Positions 1 through 5,874 of a DNA stretch of 6,037 nt are shown here, piece after piece. Within the stretch, counting starts at the first letter, position 1, and every line of letters begins with the position of its first letter. The position numbers and the translations under genes are program-made. The notes under the pieces are model-generated. The model was given only the letters and a program-made list of their open reading frames with translations. It had not been told where the DNA came from and made no database searches. The stretch spans positions 1-6,037 of the forward strand of contig CAMNHX010000111.1 of assembly GCA_946539945.1 (NCBI GenBank). The letters are read 5' to 3'. Source of the DNA: an uncultured Desulfobulbus sp. GTDB lineage: Bacteria; Desulfobacterota; Desulfobulbia; Desulfobulbales; Desulfobulbaceae.

Positions 1-705
1 TATCTCCACACCACTCTGCATCTTTTCAAACAGCGCCCGGAAAAAACGGACAAAGCCCTCACCGTTGCGGTTCAGGGTAAAAACCAGGTCGGCGTTTTTC
101 GGGCCAGGCAGCAGAACCGCATTCTTGATACTCTCCACCGTGTTGGCCGATGCCAGGACAATCAGTTTCGCATCGCAAAGCTGTTCAAGCTGGCGGATGC
201 CAAAAGAGACAGGCGCATCCTGGACAGTGCCGTCCTCGTTCAGGTGCGCATAGACAAAGAGTACGTCCGCCTTGGGCAGCATCATGTATTCCCGCACCAG
301 ATGAGAGCGGGAAAAAAGCGGGGTGAGCTGTTCTGCGTCACGGACGGCAAAAGCTTCAAACTCCTTGTCCGAGAGGTTGGCAAAGCCCAGTGTACACGGA
401 AGCCCGTCGCCTGCCGGAAAAGCCTCTGCGCCTGTCAGTTCGTCCAGATCCTTCTGTAACCGCATGGCCAGAGCGTGAAAGGGGCGGGCCATGAAGCCGG
501 ACAGCCAGATGCCCACTACGCAGGGCAAAACGCACAGTCCCAGTGTCACCACGGTTCGGAAGCCGGCGTGCAGTAACCAGGCCAGAAAGGCCAGACCCAC
601 AAAGAACCAGCACAGCCCGACCAGCGCCACTTGCAGCTGCAGAGAACGCCTGCACTTTGTGCGTGCGCTCTTCAGCTGCGCCCGCAACTCTTCCGCCTTG
701 TCCAT
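1..705 (-). CDS. Uncharacterised two-helix inner-membrane protein, 3' end beyond window
   Basis: I do not recognise this family. The first 235 codons are present and still open at base 1, so the C-terminus is missing. The ATG at 705-703 is chosen because GGAGG (717-713) lies 7 bases upstream. Residues 1-22 are charged and helical (MDKAEELRAQ...). Two hydrophobic segments follow, at about 25-47 and 51-71, joined by a very short loop, so they probably form a hairpin with both ends in the cytoplasm. Residues 80-95 are amphipathic. From about 145 the chain looks like a soluble alpha/beta domain with strand-like DVLFVYAH (147-154), KLIVLASANT (180-189) and DLVFTLNRNG (206-215), then FVRFFRALFEKM (218-229). 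That spacing loosely recalls caspase-like CHAT domains, but the cysteine position is Ala187, so I do not name it. It begins 27 bases after purU on the same strand and is probably the last visible gene of that operon. Reality of the gene is likely; function is unknown. Confidence 0.8.
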   Translation of the reverse strand, partial: MDKAEELRAQLKSARTKCRRSLQLQVALVGLCWFFVGLAFLAWLLHAGFRTVVTLGLCVLPCVVGIWLSGFMARPFHALAMRLQKDLDELTGAEAFPAGDGLPCTLGFANLSDKEFEAFAVRDAEQLTPLFSRSHLVREYMMLPKADVLFVYAHLNEDGTVQDAPVSFGIRQLEQLCDAKLIVLASANTVESIKNAVLLPGPKNADLVFTLNRNGEGFVRFFRALFEKMQSGVEI

Positions 706-732
706 GCTCCGTCCTCCCGTGAAACAGCGTGC

Positions 733-1605
733 TTACGTGAAAATACAGGTGCGGTTCTGGTACACCAGAACCTGATGCCGTACATGATGCCATACGGCGC
801 GGGACAGGATGATCTTTTCCAGATCCCGCCCCTTTCTGACCAAATCGTCCACCGAATCCCGGTGACTCACACGGATGATGTCCTGGGCGATAATCGGGCC
901 GCAGTCCAGTTCGGCAGTCACGTAATGGCTGGTCGCGCCAATGACCTTGACCCCGCGCTCATAGGCTTGATGATAGGGCTTGGCCCCAGGAAAGGCGGGC
1001 AGAAAGGAATGGTGAATGTTGATGATGCGGTTGGGAAAATGGCTGACAAATTCCGGGGACAGAATCTGCATATACCGGGCAAGAACAATGAAGTCCACCT
1101 GATGCGCCTGAAGCAGTTCAAGCTGGGCAGCCTCCTGTTCAGCCTTGTTGGCCTTGGTAATCTCAAAGTGGGCAAAGTCCACACCAAACTGCTGCGCCAC
1201 TGGCTCCAAGTCCCGGTGATTGCTCACAATCAGGGGAATGTCCACCCGGATCTCCTGTGACTTCCAGCGGGCCAGCAGGTCAAAGAGGCAGTGGGGCAGT
1301 CTGGAAACAAAGAGCGCCATGCGCGGCGTTTCCGAAGAAAAGTACAGGTCCCATTCCATGCTGTAGCGTTTGCCGATGAGTACGTCAAAGTATTCGCCGA
1401 TCTTGTCCGCAGGAATGGCAAAGCCGTCCAGTTCCCATTCAATGCGCATGAAAAAGATGCGCTTCACCTCGTCCACGTGCTGGTCAAGAAAGGTGATGTT
1501 GCCGTTGTTTTTGGCGATGAACTCACTCACCGTGGCAATGATGCCCTGGCTGTCTGGACAGTGGATAAGCAGAATGGCTGTGGCCTTGCTTTCAGAAAGG
1601 CTCAT
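733..1605 (-). CDS. purU: Formyltetrahydrofolate deformylase PurU
   Basis: PurU hydrolyses 10-formyltetrahydrofolate to formate and tetrahydrofolate in the cytoplasm, balancing one-carbon pools and, in some bacteria, supplying formate for purine synthesis. The 290 residues match the usual family length. Residues 8-80 form an ACT-type regulatory domain (ILLIHCPDSQGIIATVSEF at 11-29, then NGNITFLDQHVDE). Residues 95-290 form the formyltransferase-like domain. Its catalytic set is visible: N196 and H198 within NIHHSFLP (196-203), and D234 within ELDCGPII (232-239). The motif VLARYMQILS (174-183) is also typical, as is the end VLVYQNRTCIF. The ATG is preceded by only a weak purine run (GGGAAG, 5 bases upstream), so translation may depend partly on the peptidase gene, which ends 21 bases before. 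The operon contains no other visible folate or purine gene, so the link to its neighbours is positional only. The family call is secure. Confidence 0.97.
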   Translation of the reverse strand: MSLSESKATAILLIHCPDSQGIIATVSEFIAKNNGNITFLDQHVDEVKRIFFMRIEWELDGFAIPADKIGEYFDVLIGKRYSMEWDLYFSSETPRMALFVSRLPHCLFDLLARWKSQEIRVDIPLIVSNHRDLEPVAQQFGVDFAHFEITKANKAEQEAAQLELLQAHQVDFIVLARYMQILSPEFVSHFPNRIINIHHSFLPAFPGAKPYHQAYERGVKVIGATSHYVTAELDCGPIIAQDIIRVSHRDSVDDLVRKGRDLEKIILSRAVWHHVRHQVLVYQNRTCIFT

Positions 1606-1626
1606 AATGTCTTCCCAGGTTGAAAT

Positions 1627-2772
1627 TCAGAACGTTACCTCTGTGAGCAGGGTCAACAGCAGGCGAGTCAGACCTGTCATGTCGGCAAGCGCAATCTGCT
1701 CGTTGGTGGCGTGGATATTGGTCATGCCAGTGCCGAGTACTGCTGTGACCAGACCCTTGCCGTTCAGGATATTGGCGTCACTGCCGCCGCCGGTCTCACC
1801 GTGGCGCAGGTTCAGACCCAGGCTTGCCGCTGCCTGATCAATGCGCCGGATGACCGGGGCTTGCTCGGCAAGCTGCATGACCAGAAACTCCTGTTTAACC
1901 TGGACCTCAATTCTGGGCTTGCCCCGGGCCGCGCCGCCCGGATCTGTCCAGTGGCGGGCTGTGTTGACAAAGCGGTTGCGGACAGCCTCGGTCAACTGCG
2001 CGAGTTTTTCCGGGTTGTGGCTGCGCACCTCGCCTTCCACCACAACCTTGTCCGGCACAATGTTGATCGCTGTGCCGCCCTGGATCAGGCCAAAGTTGAT
2101 CGTGCTTTCCTTGTCCACCCGGCCCTGGGGCATATCAGCCAGGGCTTTTGCTGCCAGAATGATGGCGCTCACGCCCCATTCCGGGTGCGCTCCGGCATGG
2201 GCCGCCACTCCAGACACTGTTACGATCAGGCGGTTCAGGGCTGGCGCACGGATGTCCACGTCGCCAAAACTGCCGCCGTCCAGGGCATAGCCCTCCCTGG
2301 CAGTGAGCATACCCACGTCAAAAGCCTTGGCCCCTAAAAGACCGATCTCCTCGCAGGTGGTGAAGAGGAACTCCACAGGGCGATGCGCTGTGCCGGTTTC
2401 GTGCAGTACGCGCATGGTTTCAATGCAGGCGACAATGCCGGACTTGTCGTCACTGCCCAGAACCGTGTCTCCGCTGCTGGTGAAGAGGTCGCCCTTGCGC
2501 TGGACCCGGATTCCTTGGGCAGGCCCGACCGTATCCATGTGGCAGGTGAAAAAGAGGGGCGGTAGGGGCAAGGTCCCGGAAAAGCGCACCAGCAGATTGC
2601 CGCAGTCTGCTCCGGTCTGCGCGCTAGACTGGTCTTCGATGACACTTTCTGCGCCCAGTTCCGTAAACACTTCTTTCAGACGACGGCAAACCTTCGCCTC
2701 GGACTGGGACAGACTTTCGGTTTCGCACAGGGCGACAAATTCCCGCGCCAGACGTTCAGCATCAACTTGCAT
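1627..2772 (-). CDS. M20-family zinc metallopeptidase, peptidase T-like
   Basis: This is a 381-residue cytoplasmic di-zinc hydrolase of the M20 family, nearest in motif layout to peptidase T-like enzymes that remove N-terminal residues from small peptides. Metal and catalytic residues are all visible: H78 and D80 in FFTCHMDTVG, bridging D108 in LGSDDKSG, general base E141 and ligand E142 in TTCEEIG, D165 in YALDGG, and H354 in NIHATNE. Residues from about 178 to 290 form the lid/dimerisation domain, containing AAHAGAHPEWG and GGTAINIVPD. I chose the ATG at 2772 over an in-frame ATG at 2808 because GGAG (2783-2780) sits 7 bases upstream and the overlap with the ispDF stop falls from 47 to 11 bases, a normal coupling arrangement. 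The true substrate is unknown; peptidase T proper is somewhat longer (about 410 residues), so a tripeptidase label would be over-specific. Its stop is followed after 21 bases by purU. Confidence 0.93.
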   Translation of the reverse strand: MQVDAERLAREFVALCETESLSQSEAKVCRRLKEVFTELGAESVIEDQSSAQTGADCGNLLVRFSGTLPLPPLFFTCHMDTVGPAQGIRVQRKGDLFTSSGDTVLGSDDKSGIVACIETMRVLHETGTAHRPVEFLFTTCEEIGLLGAKAFDVGMLTAREGYALDGGSFGDVDIRAPALNRLIVTVSGVAAHAGAHPEWGVSAIILAAKALADMPQGRVDKESTINFGLIQGGTAINIVPDKVVVEGEVRSHNPEKLAQLTEAVRNRFVNTARHWTDPGGAARGKPRIEVQVKQEFLVMQLAEQAPVIRRIDQAAASLGLNLRHGETGGGSDANILNGKGLVTAVLGTGMTNIHATNEQIALADMTGLTRLLLTLLTEVTF

Positions 2773-3970
2773 GAGTTTTCTCCAGCAAAACAAGGGCATG
2801 GGCGGCAATGCCCTCTTTTCGGCCCGTAAAGCCCATGCCTTCTGTAGTTGTGGCCTTGACGTTCACGCGCTCTGCGGATGCCTTGCAGGCCCGGGCCAGA
2901 TGTTCCTGCATGGCAGGAAGATAAGGAGCCAGCTTCGGTTGCTGGCAGATCACGGTGAGGTCTGCGTTGCCCAGCACAAAGCCGCGTTCTGTGGCCATGC
3001 GCCATACCTGTTCCAGCAGGTGCAGGCTGTTGGCGTCCTGATACGCTGGATCCCTGTCCGGGAAGTGGCGGCCAATGTCGCCCAGACCCAAAGCGCCCAG
3101 AATGGCGTCCATGAGCGCATGGCAAAGCACGTCTGCATCCGAGTGCCCCAAAAGACCCAGAGGATGGGCAATCTCCACCCCGCCCAGAATCAGTTTGCGC
3201 CCGGCAACAAGGCGGTGCGCATCAAAGCCGTGGCCGATTTTCATCGAGCTGTCCTGTTTTTCGTTTTCCAGCAAGGCCCGGGCAATGCGCAGATCGCTGG
3301 GCCTGGTGATTTTCAGGTTTTTCGGGTCGCCCTCTGCCACAAAGACCGGAATGCCCGCGTGTTCCAAAAGAGAGGCTTCATCCGTAGCCTGAAAGCCTTC
3401 CCGTTCTGCCAGCGCAAAGGCGTGTTCCAGAAGCTCGCGGCGGACAACCTGCGGGGTCTGCGCCTGCCAGAGACGGCTTCGCTCCGGGGTTGCCAGAATG
3501 CGTCCCTGCTCGTCCACCTCCTTGATGGTGTCTGTTGCAGGCACTGCGGCAATGGCTGCGCCTGTTTGCACTGCCCTTTCCAGACAGCGCTGCAGGAGCG
3601 CGGCATCAGCCAGAGGCCGGGCTGCGTCATGCACCAGCACCAGCGTCAGGTTCGGGGAGAGCGCACGCAATCCGGCGCGGACCGAATCCTGCCGGGTTTT
3701 GCCGCCTTGGGCAAAACGCAGACGGGCCAGGAGAGGTGCAGGCAGGAAGTCCTGACAGACCGCCTCGCAGGCAGCGCGGTGTGCTGACGGGGTCACGACC
3801 ACGATTTCAGACACTTCGGGCAGATCGCCCAGGAGGCGACAGCTTCGCGCCAGAACGGGAAGTCCCACAAGGGGCAAGAGCTGCTTGGGTTGATCAGCAG
3901 CCATACGGCTGCCTGTGCCGCCTGCGGCCAGAATCGCGCCGCAGGGCGGGATTGGGAGAGTGTGCATCAT
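2762..3970 (-). CDS. ispDF: Bifunctional MEP cytidylyltransferase / MEcPP synthase (IspD-IspF fusion)
   Basis: This single 402-residue protein catalyses two non-consecutive steps of the methylerythritol phosphate route to isoprenoids: CTP-dependent cytidylylation of MEP (IspD), and cyclisation of CDP-ME 2-phosphate to MEcPP (IspF). The intervening kinase IspE is not in the window. The IspD half (about 10-235) shows LAAGGTGSRM (14-23) with K29, GGKTRQDSVRAG (89-100), VHDAARP (113-119), ATDTIK (145-150), QTPQ (171-174) and DEAS (197-200). The IspF half begins at M243 (KIGHGFDAHR) with zinc ligands D250, H252 and H284, then GHSDAD (275-280) and TTTEGMGFTGRKEG (374-387). The linker between them is short. 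The start is chosen at ATG 3970, the first of two adjacent ATGs, because the frame upstream, although open, runs through rnpB. No Shine-Dalgarno is visible before it: the upstream bases are the CCC of the P1 helix and a T6 run. Such fusions are known in Desulfovibrio and several alpha- and epsilonproteobacteria. Function is secure; the exact start is less so. Confidence 0.96.
   Translation of the reverse strand: MMHTLPIPPCGAILAAGGTGSRMAADQPKQLLPLVGLPVLARSCRLLGDLPEVSEIVVVTPSAHRAACEAVCQDFLPAPLLARLRFAQGGKTRQDSVRAGLRALSPNLTLVLVHDAARPLADAALLQRCLERAVQTGAAIAAVPATDTIKEVDEQGRILATPERSRLWQAQTPQVVRRELLEHAFALAEREGFQATDEASLLEHAGIPVFVAEGDPKNLKITRPSDLRIARALLENEKQDSSMKIGHGFDAHRLVAGRKLILGGVEIAHPLGLLGHSDADVLCHALMDAILGALGLGDIGRHFPDRDPAYQDANSLHLLEQVWRMATERGFVLGNADLTVICQQPKLAPYLPAMQEHLARACKASAERVNVKATTTEGMGFTGRKEGIAAHALVLLEKTHAS
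2780..2783 (-). promoter_or_regulatory. Ribosome binding site fixing the peptidase start
   Basis: GGAG read on the minus strand, 7 bases before the ATG at 2772. It lies inside the final codons of ispDF, so translation of the peptidase is probably coupled to ispDF. It decides in favour of this start over the ATG at 2808. Confidence 0.7.
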
Positions 3971-3971
3971 G

Positions 3972-3985
3972 AAAAAAGGGTGGGC
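3972..3985 (-). terminator. Possible weak rnpB 3' termination signal
   Basis: The 3' strand of the P1 helix (GCCCACCC) runs straight into six T, then CATGATG, the ispDF start. A run of only six T behind a helix whose other strand is 340 bases away makes a weak intrinsic terminator. It could end some transcripts or mark a processing site while letting others continue into ispDF. No better terminator separates the two genes. Confidence 0.35.
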
Positions 3986-4331
3986 TATAAGCCGAATTCT
4001 GTCCCGGCCAAGGCCGGTCATGATCATTTGACTGGGGCGCCGGTCGCCCGGCGTCTCGTGCAACCTACCCGGAGGCATCGGACGGGCCGCCCTCAATCGC
4101 CTCCCTATTTGGTCTTGCACCCGGTGGGGTTTACCGTGCCCCGGCTGTCGCCAGTCGGGCGGTGAGCTTTTACCTCGCCATTTCACCCTTGCCTGTGGGC
4201 CAAGGCCCCATCGGCGGTGTCATTTCTGTGGCACTTTCCCCTGGTTTCCCAGCGTTCGCGTTACGAACCACCGCGCCCTGTGGTGTTCGGACTTTCCTCC
4301 CCGCAGATACGGAGCGATCATGCGCCCACCC
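3978..4331 (-). ncRNA. rnpB: RNase P RNA, bacterial class A
   Basis: This 354-base RNA is the catalytic subunit of RNase P, which removes 5' leaders from precursor tRNAs together with the small RnpA protein. The ends are set by the P1 helix: GGGTGGGC at 4331-4324 pairs perfectly with GCCCACCC at 3985-3978. Conserved region I is present as GGGGAGGAAAGTCCGAAC (4302-4285), and conserved region V as ACAGAATTCGGCTTAT (4002-3987); together they form the P4 core. Between them are the expected CAAGGGTGAAATGGCGAGGTAA segment (P10-P12 side, split here from a longer block), GGTAAACCCCACCGGG, AAGACCAAATAGG, and an L15-type loop, GGGTAGGTTGCACGAG, whose GGT (4065-4063) would bind the tRNA CCA end. The gene sits between the RNase HI gene and ispDF on the same strand. 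Structure was judged by eye; the class A call rests on these motifs and on overall length. Confidence 0.96.
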
Positions 4332-4341
4332 AAAACCTAAA

Positions 4342-4375
4342 GGCGGCGCGCCCAGCAAAAGAACAACGCGCCGCC
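4342..4375 (-). other. Perfect 9-bp hairpin in the presumed rnpB leader
   Basis: On the minus strand GGCGGCGCG (4375-4367) pairs with CGCGCCGCC (4350-4342) around a 16-base loop. It ends 10 bases before the mature rnpB 5' end and is followed by TTTAGGTTTT. It could be a leader structure that guides 5' processing of the RNase P RNA precursor, or a second, poor terminator for the upstream operon. The interrupted T-run argues against a strong terminator. Confidence 0.55.
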
Positions 4376-4403
4376 CTGTTTCTGCGCCGTATGTCTGGCG
4401 CGG

Positions 4404-4431
4404 ATTGTACGCCAAAAAAAGAAAAAATCAA
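4404..4431 (-). promoter_or_regulatory. Predicted sigma70-type promoter for rnpB
   Basis: TTGATT (4431-4426, 4 of 6 to consensus) and TACAAT (4409-4404, 5 of 6) are separated by 16 bases on the minus strand. The spacer is a T-rich tract. Transcription would begin near 4397, giving a leader of about 65 bases before mature rnpB. It is the best promoter-like match in the gap, and rnpB needs a strong promoter, but the call is by eye. Confidence 0.5.
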
Positions 4432-4460
4432 AACCTTGCTAGCTGTTTCAGGCGGTTTTG
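4414..4460 (-). terminator. Likely intrinsic terminator of the zinc-ribbon / RNase HI operon
   Basis: CAAAACC (4460-4454) pairs with GGTTTTG (4435-4429) around an 18-base loop that contains a small CTG/CAG inner helix. The stem is followed by ATTTTTTCTTTTTTT (4428-4414). The 5' arm lies in the last codons of the RNase HI gene. The stem is AT-rich and the loop long, so efficiency is uncertain, but the T-tract is long and nothing else in the gap fits better. Confidence 0.5.
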
Positions 4461-5050
4461 CCCAAATGCTGATCAATGCCTGCATTGGCTAGGCGGTCTG
4501 CCTCTGCATTCCGGGCGCGGGGTATGTGCCTGACCTGCCAGGCGGCAAACTGCGCCAAGAGGCGCAGGGACTCTTCGTACAGGGGCTGCAGCTGCGCATT
4601 CCTGACCTTGTACTGACCCGAAAGCTGCCGCACCACCAGTTCCGAGTCCATGAACAGCGCCAGCGGACCAGTGCCCAGAGACAGGGCTGCCTTCAGCCCG
4701 GCGATGAGCGCCCGGTATTCGGCCACGTTGTTGGTGCAGATACCCAGATACCCGGAAACCTGCTGCAGCTCCGTACCGTCCGCCTCCAAAAGCAAGGCTC
4801 CTGCCCCTGCGTGCCCCGGATTGCCCCGGGCCGCGCCGTCGGTAAAAAGACGCCGCCACCCTGGGGGCGCATCCGGCACGGCTGCGGGTGAGGATTGCCC
4901 CGCAGCCTGCCTTTTGCCTTCTGATCCGCGCAAGACTGCACGGATCTCCGCAGGAGCGCTGTCCGGGAACAGCCGCGCCAGCGTGTCTTCCTCCAGACGG
5001 TCTGCCAGCACAGCGCAGAGGGCATCCCGGTCCAGCCTACTCTTCGGCAA
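4448..5050 (-). CDS. RNase HI-family protein with N-terminal extension
   Basis: This 200-residue protein should cleave the RNA strand of RNA-DNA hybrids, as needed for R-loop and primer removal. The RNase H fold occupies about 67-195. Its four acidic catalytic residues are in place: D71 in LFTDGAARGNPG, E111 in NNVAEYRALI, D135 in FMDSELVVRQL, and D185 in RARNAEADRLAN. This is the YpdQ/RnhA-like subgroup with GNPG and VRHIPR signatures; the basic protrusion of E. coli RNase HI is not evident. Residues 1-42 look like a small helical domain (LCAVLADRLEEDTLARLFP), followed by a Pro/Ala-rich linker (43-64) that is unlike the known N-terminal hybrid-binding domain. The start is TTG at 5050, selected because GAGG lies 6 bases upstream; the only nearby alternative, an internal GTG, has a poorer site. 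It overlaps the stop of the zinc-ribbon gene by 14 bases, so translation is probably coupled. Domain call is secure; biological role and cellular rank among RNases H are inferred. Confidence 0.94.
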   Translation of the reverse strand: MPKSRLDRDALCAVLADRLEEDTLARLFPDSAPAEIRAVLRGSEGKRQAAGQSSPAAVPDAPPGWRRLFTDGAARGNPGHAGAGALLLEADGTELQQVSGYLGICTNNVAEYRALIAGLKAALSLGTGPLALFMDSELVVRQLSGQYKVRNAQLQPLYEESLRLLAQFAAWQVRHIPRARNAEADRLANAGIDQHLGKTA

Positions 5051-5822
5051 GCGGAACCTCTTCCGGAGCGAGGGTTTCGCCTGCTGCCTCTGGCGTCCCG
5101 CTTTCCGCCTCTTCCTCTGGGGCTTCGTAGTACAGAATGCGCTGGCAGGTAGGGCAGAGGTTCAGCTTGTCTCCTTTGAGCACCTCGTTGACCTGCTGGG
5201 GTGGCAGGGTCATGTGACAACCCATGCAGACACTGTCTTTGACCGCTACCACCGCCAGACCGTGGCGCTTGAGCATCAGCTTGTCATAACGCTGCAAGAG
5301 TTGCGGCGGCACAGCAGCAGCCTTTTCCGTCCGCTCGCCTTCCACCCCCTTTTTGCTGGTGTTGAGTCGCTTGATCTCCTTGGCTGCCTTCTGTTTGACC
5401 TCGGCAAGCTGGGCCTGTTCAGTGGCGCACTGCGCCTCAAGCGCTTCCACCTCCTTACCGAGCTGGTCCAGCTGCTCGATAAACTGCAGAGCGCGTTCTT
5501 CCGTGCTTTTTGCCAGTTTTTTGTTGTCTTCAATCTCCTTCAAAAGAGCCTGATGCTCCCGGCTGGTTTGCACGAGCAACATCTTGTTCTGGCTCTCCTT
5601 CATGCGGACTTCAGCCTCTTCGTGTTCGATCTGGTTCTCCTGCTGCTTCTCGGTCAGCAAGGTGATCTTGGTCTTCAGGGCTGCCAGTTTTTCCTGCTCG
5701 TCCAGGATGGCCTGTTCCCGTTTGACCGTGTCTGCCTCGCACTTGGCGATAGCTTGGGCAAAGCCCGCAATTTCGCTGTCAATGCGTTGCAGACTGATGA
5801 GTTTTTCCATGTCTTCGTTCAA
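5037..5822 (-). CDS. Coiled-coil protein with C4-type zinc ribbon
   Basis: This 261-residue cytoplasmic protein belongs to the widespread zinc-ribbon coiled-coil family (the zf-RING_7 / DUF164-type group) found in many bacteria, whose molecular role is not settled. Residues about 5-165 are a long charged heptad-rich coiled coil (EKLISLQRIDSEI..., QTSREHQALLKEIED). The conserved basic stretch around 150-158 and LLQRYDKL (175-182) precede the zinc ribbon. Its four cysteines are C199 and C202 (CMGC) and C223 and C226 (CPTC), with MTLPPQQVNEV between the pairs. The last 29 residues are an acidic Glu/Pro/Ala tail, so the protein is slightly longer than usual. I chose TTG at 5822 because AAAGGAG ends 6 bases upstream; an ATG four codons later has only GAAG two bases away. 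The same gene commonly follows a nif3-like gene, as here, with a 52-base gap, and overlaps the RNase HI start. Family call firm, function unknown. Confidence 0.93.
   Translation of the reverse strand: MNEDMEKLISLQRIDSEIAGFAQAIAKCEADTVKREQAILDEQEKLAALKTKITLLTEKQQENQIEHEEAEVRMKESQNKMLLVQTSREHQALLKEIEDNKKLAKSTEERALQFIEQLDQLGKEVEALEAQCATEQAQLAEVKQKAAKEIKRLNTSKKGVEGERTEKAAAVPPQLLQRYDKLMLKRHGLAVVAVKDSVCMGCHMTLPPQQVNEVLKGDKLNLCPTCQRILYYEAPEEEAESGTPEAAGETLAPEEVPLAEE
5057..5060 (-). promoter_or_regulatory. Ribosome binding site fixing the RNase HI TTG start
   Basis: GAGG within GGAAGAGG on the minus strand, 6 bases before TTG at 5050. It lies within the last codons of the zinc-ribbon gene and is the reason for preferring the TTG over the downstream GTG. 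Confidence 0.7.
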
Positions 5823-5824
5823 GA

Positions 5825-5846
5825 GTCTCTCCTTTGTCTCTCCTTT
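5825..5846. repeat. Perfect 11-bp tandem duplication containing the Shine-Dalgarno
   Basis: The 11-base unit GTCTCTCCTTT (plus strand) occurs twice in direct succession, so AAAGGAGAGAC is doubled on the coding strand upstream of the zinc-ribbon gene. The duplication looks recent because the copies are identical. Confidence 0.9.
5829..5835 (-). promoter_or_regulatory. Strong Shine-Dalgarno fixing the zinc-ribbon TTG start
   Basis: AAAGGAG on the minus strand, ending 6 bases before TTG at 5822. It is one of two identical copies (see the repeat at 5825-5846); only this copy is at a usable distance. Confidence 0.75.
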
Positions 5847-5874
5847 TTTGGAAAAAAACGCTGCACAGGCTTCT

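Noticed and set aside
356..793. Minus-strand open frame of 145 codons overlapping the membrane protein and purU end
   Set aside because: It is out of frame with the membrane protein, which has its own good ribosome binding site and two clear membrane segments, and it would overlap the purU C-terminus.
3235..3245. Separate internal start for IspF at its native Met (residue 243)
   Set aside because: No convincing Shine-Dalgarno precedes it, and the IspD and IspF halves are joined in one uninterrupted frame, as in known IspDF fusions.
2303..3787. Long plus-strand open frame of 494 codons opposite the peptidase and ispDF
   Set aside because: It is antisense to two enzymes with complete catalytic motifs. 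Its translation is Arg/Ser/Cys/His-rich with no recognisable domain and it spans a gene boundary. It arises from the GC-biased codon use of the real genes.
3971..4186. In-frame 72-codon N-terminal extension of ispDF
   Set aside because: It lies wholly inside the conserved rnpB sequence and would translate the ribozyme. The IspD fold already begins about ten residues after the ATG at 3970.
4162..4533. Plus-strand open frame across rnpB and the intergenic gap
   Set aside because: It overlaps rnpB, the control region and the RNase HI end, and has a low-complexity translation with no domain.
5844..5857. T-tract/A-tract inverted repeat (TTTTTT, GG, AAAAAA) as a terminator or operator
   Set aside because: Six AT pairs with a two-base loop cannot form a stable hairpin, and it lies between two genes that appear co-transcribed. 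At most it is a bent or flexible spacer.
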